A stretch of 64,000 nucleotides of DNA from Nematostella vectensis (Eukaryota > Cnidaria > Anthozoa > Actiniaria > Edwardsiidae), in NCBI RefSeq assembly GCF_932526225.1, contig NC_064040.1:7847181-7911180 (forward strand), in the 5' to 3' direction. Below the pieces are notes generated by a model. The model was not told the DNA's origin, did not search any database, and was given only the letters and a program-made list of their open reading frames with translations. A program made the position numbers and the translations under genes. Shown here piece after piece: positions 13,453-24,440 of this stretch; within the stretch, counting starts at the first letter, position 1, and every line of letters starts with the position of its first letter.

Positions 13453-14346
13453 CTGAAAAACGAGAACTGGCTTGTCTTAATCCTTCTATGCCTCTGCATA
13501 TTCACGCTGAACAATTATAATTGTCTGTGAAAATACATTAGGAAAAATACCCTCGTCCTTGGGTCATTTTTCTAGAACATAAATAAAAGGACATCGGAGA
13601 GCCAAATATAGAAGCAGTTTTCAAGAGCAGTACACGATAAAACAATTGCCATCACTTCTATATCAATTCAGTACACAAAGAAATCAAACAGAAAAGTTTA
13701 GATTTCATCGATAGATGAAGGTTATCATATCCATTCAGCTATCCTGACAGTGTAATTCTACCGCAAAAATTTTCTTTTTGTAGTCACCATGTGGTACATG
13801 GACTTTAAGGGAAAAATGATATCAAATCCGCCTTTTTAATAATAACGCTTTAAATTCTGCATATTTCTTATCGTCTTCCTCTCCTTTTTCCACAATTATC
13901 AGTATTCTTTTCTTGTGCACCCCTCTTTTCTTGCCTCTACTTTTTTTGTGCGCGCTACCTTTTCGTAAGTGCCGACCCATCTTTTAGACCCATAGTTTCT
14001 CGTGTGAGTTCACCCCCTCTTTTCAATTACTTGCGCCCATCTTTTAGTGTACACATCCTTTCATGCGTGCCCACCTTTCTCTCTCCAGGATATACACACT
14101 GTTTTTCCCGGAATTTTTTCCGCTACGCGCACTTTATATTCTCTCTCAATTAGTGCAGAGACGCCGCTTCCCGCCATGCCTTCTTTTCCCTCTTTTATCG
14201 CCATGGGTTCCCCACTTGTTTTGCCATGTGAAGACCTAAAAGCCACTTTGGAAAATGACTATAGTGACGAATAGATACATCAGGGCGCAGGAAAATATCC
14301 ACCTCCTAGGAGGTGTATATTGTGCTTTTTATCCCGAGTTTCTCAA
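13453..14346. other. Spacer upstream of protease A
   Basis: No gene is supported. Short frames at 14047-14274 (+) and 14061-14246 (-) overlap on opposite strands, have no recognisable motif and no splice context, and are probably chance. Confidence 0.4.
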
Positions 14347-14390
14347 CCAATAAAATCGCTTGTTCTTGCGAGGTTCCCGAGTTTTATATA
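14347..14390 (+). promoter_or_regulatory. CCAAT and TATA-like elements of protease A
   Basis: CCAAT lies at 14347-14351 and TTTATATA at 14383-14390, about 87 bases before the start codon. The spacing would put transcription start near 14415-14420. The assignment rests on motif and position only. Confidence 0.5.
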
Positions 14391-14476
14391 CTAAATAGAT
14401 ATATAGACTTTAGAACGCCATAGATATAAGGGAAGAAAGAAAACAACAATGGGTCTTCCCTTTTTAAGTTCACAGA

Positions 14477-16990
14477 ATGCTACAGCTGTGGCTGTGCCTA
14501 GCCCTGCTTGTAGCTGTGGTAGGAGTGAACGGTAGGTCCTGGGACGAACCACAGGAAGCACATCCCGAGTGCGGTTTGCAATTCAACTATAAGCACCAAA
14601 GATCACCTCCATGGAAACGGATAGTCGGTGGTATTGAGAGCGAGGCTGACGCATGGCCTTGGCAAGTAGCACTGCTGATCAACGGTACCCAGATGTGCGG
14701 CGGCTCACTTATATCAAGGGAGTGGGTAGTTTCTGCAGCCCACTGTTTTCAAGGTATTTATACTGTGATTCGCGTCGTCTTGTTCGGCGAGGGCATTGCC
14801 AGGTCTTTCCAAGATCAAATATTTTTATTATTTTTTATCTTGTGTCATTGATTTAGATACGCCATGACGGATTCGCGCACGACCACACAATGAATACTGT
14901 GTATCTTAACTCTACGCAATCATTGACCTTTGCCAACGCAATGTACACGGGCTCACCAGCAAGCTTATCGGGGGAATGACAGAAAGTAGAACGACTGCCA
15001 AAGACTTTTCTTTGGGCGCCAAGTTAAACATAAGAAATAAACCTTCTTCCTAACTTAAGGGGAGTGTGTGTGTAGAAAGTTTGTGAAATTACAAAGGCCC
15101 TAAACTACTAATCGCGGTTTTAACAAGTGTCAAGGGTGGATACAGGGACGTCCGGAATCTCTATGTAAACATTTCAAAATATAACCCACATGGAATAGAT
15201 ACGTGATTTCCTTTTAAGGTAATGGACTGAGCGAGAATCCTGGCGATTGGGAAGTAACACTCGGCGAGCATCACTTGGAGAATGTTGATTGGTTCGAGCA
15301 GTCTCGGCGCGTGCGCAGTATTCACCTCCATCCTCGCTACCAAGAGGCGACAATCACAGTGGAAGGTCACAAAGCGAGGCATGTCCCCCCGGATTATGAT
15401 GTTGGTAAGTTATCCTATTGGGCAAGTTCAGGGGGGTCACAGTGGAAGGTCACAGAGCGAGGCATGTCCCCCCGGATTATGATGTTGGTAAGTTATCCTA
15501 TTGGGCAAGTTCAGGGGGGTCACAGTGAAAGGTCACAGAGCGAGGCATGTCCCCCCGGATTATGATGTTGGTAAGTTATCCTACTGGGCAAGTTCAGGGG
15601 GGTCACAGTGGAAGGACACAGAGCGATGCATGTCCCCCCGGATTATGATGTTGGTAAGTTATCCTATTGGGCAAGTTCAGGGGGGTCACAGTGGAAGGTC
15701 ACAGAGCGAGGCATGTCCCCCCCGGATTATGATGTTGGTAAGTTATCCCAATTGGGCAAGTTCAGGGGGGTCACAGATACCCCCTGCTCACTCCCCACCC
15801 CCTCGGATTATGAATTTGGTAAGTATTGCATTATTACTAAGTATTGGATTATTACTGGGAGATTGATATGAAGGGAGAGAAAAATTCCTTCCGTCAGAAA
15901 CACATTGGTCCCTAAGGAATTAATGTCTTTGGTGAAATAAGTGTCTGCAGTATTTGTAGTTTTATTTCATGTTTCTCATGATGAAAGTTTCGAAATGAAA
16001 ATAATATGAATACCGTATTTACCCGCGTATAAGACGCACCCAGAATTTCGAGCTCAAAAAAGTAAAAAAGTCAATATTCAAATGTTAAAAACTTGCGTTG
16101 CGCTACAGCAATTACAGAAAGAAACGCCGCAAAAAGCAAATTTGCCGCCTGTTAGTTTCCGAGAAGAACAACGCCGTGACTGTCGTGGCATCGTCTAACG
16201 TTTGAAAATCACCATCGGCTTCAACTTCAATTATCATTCAGCGTATAACACCCTAATTTTGAAAGTTATATTTTGGAGTAAAAAAAAATGCGGCTTATAC
16301 GCGGGTAAATACGGTAAACAGAAAAAAATATTGCCCCCTGTAGTAATTGATATAGTGCACCTATTATTTGCAAGGAAGCTATGTGCTTCATCTGACATGT
16401 CTAAATGCTCGGCCAATGTTCGTGCTGATGTCGGTCGGTCGGATGGGGGTCGTTCAGTGCTCGAATGTCACAAACACTGGCGTCCACGACAATAACTCCT
16501 TAACGGTAATCCATACTGCATCATCATCTTTCTCGCAGCTCTTCTTAGGCTTGCAACTCCCGCCAAGTTCACCAACTACGTCTACCCGATCTGCCTGTTA
16601 CCACAGGGTGCCCGATTCCGCCCGGGAAAGTACTGCTACGTCACAGGCTGGGGCGTGCTACAATGGAAAGGCACCAAACCCGCCATCCTGAGAGAGGCCC
16701 AGGTCCAATTAGTCCCTCAGGATAAATGCAACAGCCCACAGTCCTATAACGGGGAGGTCAGCGGACGTGCTCTTTGCGCAGGATTCGAGCGAGGTGGTGT
16801 TGACGCATGCCAGTATGATAGTGGTGGACCGCTGGCGTGCGAAGAGCGCGGGCGCTGGTACCTAACTGGTGTGGTGTCGTATGGGCATGAGTGCGGGAAC
16901 CCACACAAGTATGGCCTATACGCGGATATGGCTACTCTAAACACGTGGGTGGAGAACATCATTCAAGAGCATCTCGACGACGAATCTTAA
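14477..16990 (+). CDS. Secreted trypsin-like serine protease A, three exons
   Basis: Exons 14477-14753, 15219-15404 and 16539-16990 join at phase 1 to give 304 residues. A signal peptide (1-~19) is followed by a short pro-region and the activation site R48|IVGG. The triad is H89 (SAAHC), D153 (DYDVALL) and S249 (CQYDSGGPL). Asp243 at the base of S1 (position 189) predicts cleavage after Lys/Arg. Position 193, normally the oxyanion Gly, is Tyr247; positions 219 and 225 are Glu and Tyr. The start at 14477 fits the signal peptide. An upstream ATG at 14449 opens an overlapping frame. ATTAAA at 17051-17056 is a likely poly(A) signal. Intron 2 begins inside an 83-bp repeat that multiplies the exon 2 donor. 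It lies tail to tail with paralog B. The physiological substrate is unknown. Confidence 0.9.
15354..15825 (+). repeat. 83-bp minisatellite spanning the exon 2 donor of protease A
   Basis: Units start at 15354, 15437, 15520, 15603 and 15686. The first four are exactly 83 bp and the fifth is 85. A degenerate sixth runs from 15771 to about 15825. Unit 1 contains the last 51 bases of exon 2, including the codon of the catalytic Asp and the donor GTAAGT. Every later unit repeats this exon end and donor, the sixth with GTAAGT altered only in context. Because 83 is not a multiple of 3, use of a later donor would shift the frame. Confidence 0.95.
16013..16314. mobile_element. TA-flanked MITE in intron 2 of protease A
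   Basis: The ends are CCGTATTTACCCGCGTATAAG and its complement at 16314, each flanked by TA. A TA duplication and this length fit a non-autonomous Tc1/mariner-type element. The interior has no ORF of note. Confidence 0.75.
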
Positions 16991-17231
16991 ACACGTGGTC
17001 GCGACCCAAAGCGGGCAATCTCTATTTGAAAGTTTATATCTTGTGAAAAGATTAAAAGATTCTAGAGAGATGCATCTAGTTTAACTGGTAAAGGTCAGAA
17101 GAAGCTCCTGCATGAGATGTCTGCTAGTATGTCCAAAATATCGTGAGTGTATAAGAAAAAAAAAGCGAAATTATAAGAGAAAAGATAAAAAGGAGGAAAA
17201 TCAGCATATTATTTGAAGTTTCTCTATAAGA

Positions 17232-17303
17232 AATGAACCACTTTTTGGCCGCCAATGGGTAATGCGCGCGCACCCTGCGCACCCCCCTGTTTACGTGCCT
17301 GAA
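17232..17303 (-). mobile_element. Truncated copy of the CAGGCGCGTAC MITE family
   Basis: One half only: ACCACTTTTTGGCCGCC and a C-rich block, then CCCCTGTTTACGTGCCTG. It aligns with one end of the copies at 2926 and 37904. The other end is missing. Confidence 0.6.
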
Positions 17304-17582
17304 AATTGGGGGGAAAAAAAGGCTCTACAGACACCCGCTGAATCTAAAGTGTGGTAGATAAAGCTATTTAGGAAGGCTGCGAGTTGCCCCAGGACCGCTA
17401 TTTAGCGAACTGAACAACACACAAGCACCAAAGGTACCCTCGCATTAATAGGGAGGTAAAAATCAGATTCTTTGCCCTGTCTTATACGGTTATGCCACGC
17501 ACAGCTCGTACAGATGCAGGAAAAAGAACCTATGAGGTCTATTCAATTGTTTTGCGTCTTTTGAGAGGCTTACTTATGTATC

Positions 17583-17952
17583 TGTTGTTTACACCAACAA
17601 ATTTTTGTCACACGACACGAGCTGCGATTTTTATCACAACTCTGTGTCGCACTACGAAATTGTTTCTTTAAAACATGTCGCAAATGCTCTAGATCATTTC
17701 AAACGACGCGGTGTTTTAATTATTGCAATTATTGCAATTTTAATTATTGCAATGATAAAATTGTTGTTTTAATAAGCTTTGTGTAAAAGTTACAATAATT
17801 TACACAAAAATTACGAGCATTCTGGATGGCTTGCGAGTCGCAGCGAAATCGTGAAATAGCCGCTTATTTGCAGGTTGTTTACTCATTCGAATTTAGGTGC
17901 GATAAAAATCGCAGCTCTCCTCGCGCAACAAATTTTTTTAGTGTAAACAGGC
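17583..17952. mobile_element. MITE with ~50-bp inverted ends
   Basis: The left end TGTTTACACCAACAAATTTTT and a following GAGCTGCGATTTTTATC return inverted at 17895-17949. The centre is AT-rich with ATTGCAATTATTGCAATT repeats. It lies between the two proteases, downstream of A. Confidence 0.7.
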
Positions 17953-18579
17953 CGTTAAAGGCCTGTGGTATTATCTTTTGACTCCGTTGCTAGGAAAATT
18001 TGTTTGTTTTATAAAAGCTTCTGTTTTTTGTCAAATCTCTTGGAACTTTCAACATAAGTGTTTTAGACATAAACGACACAAGTGATGACGTCATCTGATC
18101 CCTCCCATGGTCACGTGACCCAGAACAGAAAAACGTGTCGGAGAAGCTACTGTTCAAATCTAACATAATTTTTTTTGCAGAAATATTTTAACATTACTAT
18201 TTTCTAAAAGTTCACGCATCGGATTTGCGAAATTTTGATACCTCGAGAAATGGCGAATTTTTATGTTCTTTGAAAACCACATATTTGGTAATAACTTTTT
18301 CATTTCTTCAAAAATCAAACATCCCATGTGCTAAGTTGTTAGGAATGGTAATATCAATGGTTTGATTGAAAAAAAATCACAATTAATGTAAAATGTTCAA
18401 AATTAACGCGTTTTTCTCTTGTTTTTTCGCCATCTGTTTTTATTCTCGAAAAACATATAAAAATTGCATTTTTTTTCTACAAAATGTCGAAAGTTTATTT
18501 CAATCTCTTGGAAAAAAAGAAAAAGTAAAATTAGAGCTGGAGTTTCGAAGAAAATAAAAAAAAAACAAACAAAAAAAAA
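17953..18579. other. Spacer between the proteases
   Basis: AT-rich, no gene seen. TGATGACGTCATCTGAT and GGTCACGTGAC at 18080-18120 resemble the palindromic motifs in the centre of the 11508-12524 element, so part may be a relic of that family. Confidence 0.35.
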
Positions 18580-18650
18580 GACTCGACCGGCGATTGAACC
18601 CGGAACGCTTGCTTATGAGTCAAATGCGCTAATCACTAGGCTACGGAATC
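18580..18650 (-). tRNA. tRNA-like sequence (CAT anticodon), probable pseudogene or SINE head
   Basis: The minus strand has an A-box-like TAGCCTAGTGATTAGCGC and a B-box-like GGGTTCAATCGCC, with a 71-nt cloverleaf-like layout. The acceptor stem pairs at about 6 of 7 positions, and the anticodon stem and T stem each have a mismatch. A T-run follows directly (A-run at 18571-18579 on the plus strand), as for a Pol III terminator. The mismatches argue against a functional tRNA. Confidence 0.4.
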
Positions 18651-19039
18651 AAGTTGGCAGGCGCGCGGCGATTTTAGTCTGTTTAACCAAATGTAGCGCT
18701 TTTCCCTTTCGTAGCAACGCTGTTTCGTAGCAACAAGATAGTACCATAGGCCCTTAAAAAGCTTTCTTTTGTGCGCGGTTTTGGGGAATTTTAGGCTTTT
18801 AATACCATTGATTCGTGTCACTTATCTACCACATACACAACTCCCATCATAACAGGACTTTATTTATGTTTTTGTCTACACACGCTCTTTTCCCATCACT
18901 TTTCTGTTCCACTTAGCAATGCCATTGGACTTTTATGATAGAATTGCAAATGGTAAGGCAACATCCAAGTAATATAGAGACGAGAAAAATAGGCCCAGAT
19001 GGGGGGGGGACTCCGATAAAAACAGACGGGGATGATCGT
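18651..19039. other. Spacer
   Basis: No gene or clear repeat seen apart from G-rich and T-rich runs. Confidence 0.4.
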
Positions 19040-19312
19040 CGACAAAATCGATTTTAACCCTAAGGGAAGACACTTTGGACGTGGTCAACAGAAATTCTTA
19101 CCACCCGCAAATTGGGTGTGGTCGAAGGAATTTTTAACCCTAAAAATAGCAGAATGGGATAAAACGTTAAAAACACCCCATTAGGAATAGCAATTGATTG
19201 AATTTTATACCCTAAGAGATAACAGAATCGGAAAAAAACGTTAAACACTCCCCTAGGAATAGCAGTTGGTCGAATTTTATACTCTAAGAGATAGCAAAAT
19301 CGGAAAAATTGT
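19040..19312. repeat. ~75-bp degenerate minisatellite
   Basis: Three to four diverged units share GAATTTTATACCCTAAGAGA, an AATCGGAAAAA motif and TAGGAATAGCA. A C-run of about 20 bases follows at 19338-19370. Confidence 0.7.
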
Positions 19313-19800
19313 TCTACTTTTCTGGAGAGCCCCCCATAACCCCCCCCCCCCCCCCCACCCCCACCCCCCCGTGGTAAGGAGGCTTAATAATAACGAGAAA
19401 TTCAATCTTGGATTCGAAAGTGGGTCCTAATTGAAATGGCTCATTAATAACGAAATATTCTTATAAAAAGTATCACAACATAGTTGTCCTTGATGGCAAA
19501 AGTTCATGTCCTCCTAATCAATCGCCATTTTTTTGTTCACGATTAACTTTACCCAGTTATGGACAATTTATGAAAAAAAAAGTATTGAATTAAAGCCGTA
19601 GTCTAATTCCTACACCTCTTTCGACCGGTGTTAAAGTTTGCTATCTAATACTATAAGCCGGCACTACATATATTTAATTATCCCCTTGCACCTTGTAAAT
19701 GCAGGCACCTTAGTCCTTGCACTGTTCTTGCAAACGCCCGTAGAATATGATATATTATACTTCTACGTAGGCCTGCCGGTACTATGTTTTTTTTAGTATG

Positions 19801-22800
19801 CTACCCTATTCTGGCGTATGCCGGCATATTATCGAACCGATGCTCCGCCATCATCTTCACCACCCATGACGTCATCACTTGCATGTTAGAGTACACGCCA
19901 TACTTCTGTGGGCGTGCGCACTCGTGACCCCACGAGACGAGACCTGTCAAGTACCAGCGCCCGTCATGCTCACATTGCAGCGGTCCTCCGCTGTCGTACT
20001 GACATGCGTCGACTCCGCCCTCCTTGAATCCAGCGCACAGTGCGCGCGAGTGGATGGTGCCATTGTACGAGTTAACCAAGTTGCAAACCCACGTGGGGAC
20101 CAGACGGACTTTGGCCTCGCGAAGGGCCTCGGGCTGAGTTCCGTTCCAGCGTATGTGGCCCCACCCTGTGATGATGCAGGTTTTCCCCCATGGGAGCTTG
20201 TGTTCCGGGGGGAGAAGGCAAATGGGCGAGACGTTCTCGTCGAAGATTGCTGGCTCGCTTAAACGGACAAGCGCTAAGAGAAATATGAATATGTTTTATA
20301 TCGTATGCTTATAGTACAGGAACCTGGTAACAAAATACGAGGGGAGTACTTGGGATTTTTAAAGACTTAATCGTGAAGACAGATAGGGGCCCAAAATGAC
20401 CTAATACACATGTCGTACGAGGCACGGTGTGTTACGGGGAAAGATACGAGGAATGAACATATGAATTATTATAGCGAGGGGGGAGGGGCAAAAAAAACAA
20501 ACAAACCTTGCCTGTTATCAACTTAACGATTTCAAAACCCTTCGGGATAATCTGAGGGAAGAATTCGTAAAAAAGACACCCCCTTCCGCACCCCCCCCCC
20601 GTTCTAGCCTCACCGATATCAAAATCCGGGGGAGTATCCTTAATGCCCTCCAGGAACATAGACTTGTAGGCCTCGTGCAGGTAAATGGCGGAAATGTCAC
20701 GTGTCTGCTCGAAATCCTCTTTGTCCTTTAACTTGTGTTCACCAAGGGTCACAGTCCAGTGGTCTTCATTGGTAGAGGAGTAGCTATCTAGTAGGGGGAT
20801 GTTATATAGATTAAGTCCAGTGGTCCGCATAAGAAGTGGTGTAGCTTTCTACGAATAGTAGAGGCATGTTATATAGATTAAGTCTAGTGGTCCTCATTGG
20901 TAAAGGAGTAGCTATCTACAAAATAGTCCAGGCAAGTTATATAGATTTAGTCCAGTGGTCCTCATTGGTAGAGGAGTATCTATCTACAAAATAGTCCAGG
21001 CAAGTTATATAGATTTAGTCCAGTGGTCCGCATAAGAAGAGGTGAAGCTTTCTACAAAATAGTTGAGGCATGTTATTAGCTACCATCCCGCCTATACCTG
21101 CAAGTGTAAAGCTTGTCGCCCCTCTTTAACAACCAGTCCCCTTGAACCTGCAACAACATAGCCATCTCCTACCTGCCTGCCTATTTACCAGCTTTTAACC
21201 CCTGCCCCCCCCCCCTTCCCTGCCGTCAGATTCACTCATTCCCCCTGGGTATGCAAGTGGTTCCAGGCCGTCGTTGCGCCGCGTCTCCGTTCTATGATCG
21301 CGGACGCACCGAAGACCCCACGACTGACAACTGAGACTAATCAACCATCTTCCCTACCCCTGTAAGGTTCGAAGGAATGTTTTTTCAAATGTTCGTATTA
21401 ATTCGCTCACTAAACACCATTTACTGACCCTGTCACAAAGTCAATACCCACCATGGAAGCAATGTGCAGCGGTCACGACCCACTCTGGCGTGACAAGTGA
21501 CCCTCCACAGAACTGCGTCCCATTCAAGAGTAACGCAACTTGCCAAGGCCAGGTTCCCTGGCGGCTCTCGACTCCGCCCACAATTCGCTTTCCCTCGATG
21601 TCTACGGTATTTTCGCGAGGTCTGATGCCACATTCAGAGACGACTAGAGATACATATATTGTTGGGTTTTGGGCGTTTATATGCTTTTTATGGGCATTTT
21701 TGGGCGATTTATAAGTGATACACACCAGCCCCGCCACCCCACCCCCACAACCTCTCCCCCTACGCGCACCAATCCCGGATCCGCCAATTACATTGCTTTC
21801 AAAACAATGTTCCTTACATCCCATAGTTTTAACTTTTAGTATCGAATGTCTTACAGAATTGCACGTGCGCCTTCGTGCGCCTGCATTTAGGGATACACCA
21901 GCGATGATTATCCAAGAATTTTACCACAAGGGACGTTGTAAACTCATTGTGGAAGCACGGGTGGCCTAGTGTGTTAGCGTGTCGGCCTCTCACCGCTGTG
22001 GCCCAGGTTCGAATCCTGGCCCAAACTGGGGATTTTTTCCGGGTTCCTGCCTTGATTCGAATTTGTGTCACAAGTGAGTTAAAGTTATTCTCCCGTGTTT
22101 CCAGTCTTCACGGATAAGGACACTAAACCGGAGAACTGAACCGAAGGGACGTAAAAGAACCACTGGGGGCGCAATAAACCCTCTGGCAGTGACCAGCCCC
22201 AGTGACAGTGCTTACTAACCGAGGGCCATATGTAAGAAAACAGTATATTCGGTTAAATATGCTACCCTCGATAAACAAAGATTACAAACAAAGATCACAA
22301 AAATAGAAAGAGTTGTCCAAAAAACGCCAGTGGAATCGGAAAATAAAAGCATAGAAAAGATAGAAATGTATAGAAGATTCTATGCTGGTAACAGATACAT
22401 TTGAATGTGTTCAAATAACAGGCGCCACAACTGTATTGCGCGAAATCAATTATTGACACTTTTCTCATTTAAACCATCCCATCCCATCCCAATCTTGGCC
22501 TAAAAAAGAACAAATGCGATTTTCTGAATCCAAAATGATGAATTCTCTATTGGAGATAAAATAATACTTTGTGCAGCGGAATTGTAATTACATGATACCA
22601 TATGATGATAGTGTCCTTACTATTTAGACGTAGACGTCTATACGCGAAACATTCAATATTTGACAGAAAAATGAAAAGATATGAATAAAGTATTAGTTTC
22701 TTCTTTCCGGCGTTTTGAAAACAATATCATAGCTGATAGAAAACAGGGAATGGTTTTTTAATTAGTTTGTTTTCGATTCTAACGGTAAAAGTTATAAAAA

Positions 22801-24302
22801 CAAAAAACCTTTAAATTAAATTTTAGGATCTTTTTTATGACTCAGAACAAAGTTAGTGGTTAATCTATACGATAATCGATTTTCAAATTGTATATCTCAT
22901 ATTTCAAGTTATTTAATCCAATTTACTTTATATTGCAACCTTTAAGTTTTATCGTAGCTCGCCGTTTCAATAATTTAATCTGGTGACTTAACTAAACATT
23001 CACACCACAATCTAACTTAAATTTAAATATCTAACTTAAATTAAAAATATTTATTTTACAGAAACTCAATGTATCAAGAAATATAGAGAAAGGAAGATGC
23101 TTAAACAGCCATCGAGCAAGAAACTAAGATGCTTATATGATTTTTTGTATTAGTTTAGATGATATAAATATTTGCGGGTGTACAAATCCACAAAAAAGTC
23201 TAGCGTTACATAATATTAGGGGATATAGAAGATAACTATATCAAATACCAAACTTTTATCTGACATAATGGTATGGTTTTCCGGGCTTTCTATGAAATAC
23301 CTAACAATAGAGGAGATAACAAATTGGCTTCAACGCAGACAAAAAAAGCTTTAACTGGGTGTAGAGGTTTAGAGCAAGAAAGCTCTTGCCCCCAAAGTAC
23401 ATTTACCAGCACGCAAGCTTTATTTGGTTAAGTGAAACACATATCAAAAATTCTACTTTCATTTCCCAAATCATTAACTAATTCAATAGTCACACTGACT
23501 CGGTGTTTTCAAGCCACTTAGATTTTTCTTGAACGGTTATTGGGCGTAGAGATAAAGGATGTATAACACATTTTTGTAAAATCTCGGTGGGGTTTGGCTA
23601 CAGTGGATGCGTGCAAGGAAATTGCTTGGAAATTGAGATGATTTCCTCATCTCCTTTCACATTTTCTAAAATACAGTGACTATTTCCTTTTAAAATAAAG
23701 GATTGCACTTAAATGAAGTGGGATCAGAATTAAGCAGAATATACAGAAATGCCAAAAAACGTATGTTTGATTACCGCGCAATGTCAGTCGGCGAGCAAAA
23801 AAGAAAAGAAAAATGCCGGATATAGTAACAAAAGTAGCTCCAAATATGAGGCAGGAATAAATGAAACAGGGTGTTCTCTCTAACATTTCGCTCTCCAAGA
23901 AATGAACCTTTTTCCTAAAATTTCAAGTCGTTCCTTTTTATTCTAGAAAATATCTGGGGTCATAATTTATTTATATTTACGTTTTGGGAGCGAAGTTCCT
24001 TCATTAGACAGATTCTGATAATGAGAATTTCTGGAAAATCTACTTAATCTACTACTCGGCATTATTTTCTTTGGAGTTTGCAGTTATAAGAATAATAAAT
24101 AAATAAAGTATTTGTAATAAACGTTTTCGAAACGCAGTTTCTTTAAATTTCTGGTAATGGGCCTTTCTGGAAAATCTACACCTCTTGCACTTTTTCTTTT
24201 CGAAAGTTTGCAGTTATCAGAATGGTAAAATATAAAGTAACAGTACTCACCATTGTCCGTTAAGGCCGCCACAGCGACCAGGTAAATTGTTAACAGCAGC
24301 AT
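19801..24302 (-). CDS. Secreted trypsin-like serine protease B, four exons
   Basis: Exons (minus): 24302-24251, 21643-21452, 20787-20614, 20273-19801; all introns are phase 1 and the product is 296 residues. Exon 1 is a bare signal peptide of 17 codons; I chose it because it ends at a good donor (GTGAGT) in the matching phase and lies upstream of an otherwise headless protease exon. Activation site R37|IVGG; triad H78, D138, S234; Asp228 (position 189) predicts trypsin-like specificity. As in protease A, position 193 is Tyr (232), 219 is Glu and 225 is Tyr. The three protease exons correspond one to one with those of A, except that A fuses the signal exon to the first protease exon. Intron 1 (2.6 kb) holds a tRNA-derived SINE. 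The acceptor of exon 3 lies in a 67-bp tandem repeat. Confidence 0.88.
20755..21079 (-). repeat. ~67-bp minisatellite spanning the exon 3 acceptor of protease B
   Basis: Units start at 20755, 20816, 20883, 20951 and 21019, with lengths of 61, 67, 68, 68 and about 61 bp. Unit 1 includes the first 33 bases of exon 3 and its acceptor (CTACTAG). The later units repeat the exon start, TCCAGTGGTC...GAGGAGTAG, but most carry changes at the AG itself. The equivalent exon in protease A carries a repeat at its other end. Confidence 0.9.
21950..22240 (+). mobile_element. tRNA-derived SINE in protease B intron 1
   Basis: The head has an A box (TGGCCTAGTGTGTTAGCG) and a consensus B box (GGTTCGAATCC) in tRNA spacing. 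A tRNA-unrelated body of about 200 bases follows, ending near AGGGCCATATGTAAG. It runs antisense to the host gene. Ends are approximate. Confidence 0.7.
22241..24250. other. Rest of protease B intron 1
   Basis: AT-rich. No exon or clear element was recognised. The hydrophobic frame at 23680-23898 (-) has no family motif and is treated as chance. Two related segments with TTTCTGGAAAATCTAC occur at 24020-24060 and 24150-24200. Confidence 0.4.
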
Positions 24303-24343
24303 ACTAAGGCTAGCGTTGTGACGATGTGAACTGAAGGGCCCTG

Positions 24344-24426
24344 TTATAAGGTGGAAGGATTTCGCGCGTCATCGCAGTCAACCAATCAACGTGAGGTATT
24401 TTACCGCGGCATCGCAGTCAGCCAAT
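24344..24426 (-). promoter_or_regulatory. Promoter region of protease B with duplicated CCAAT unit
   Basis: Upstream of the start codon a TTATAA lies at 24344-24349. A ~40-bp unit containing CATCGCAGTCA and CCAATCAACG occurs twice in tandem (about 24365-24400 and 24405-24440), so two CCAAT boxes (ATTGG on the coding strand) are present. Protease A also has a CCAAT plus TATA arrangement. Confidence 0.5.
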
Positions 24427-24440
24427 CAACGCAAAGTATT

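Noticed and set aside
19879-20262. 127-codon plus-strand frame
   Set aside because: It is antisense to the last exon of protease B.
23680-23898. Hydrophobic minus-strand frame in protease B intron 1
   Set aside because: No family motif, AT-rich bias toward Phe/Leu/Ile, and no splice sites in phase with the host gene.
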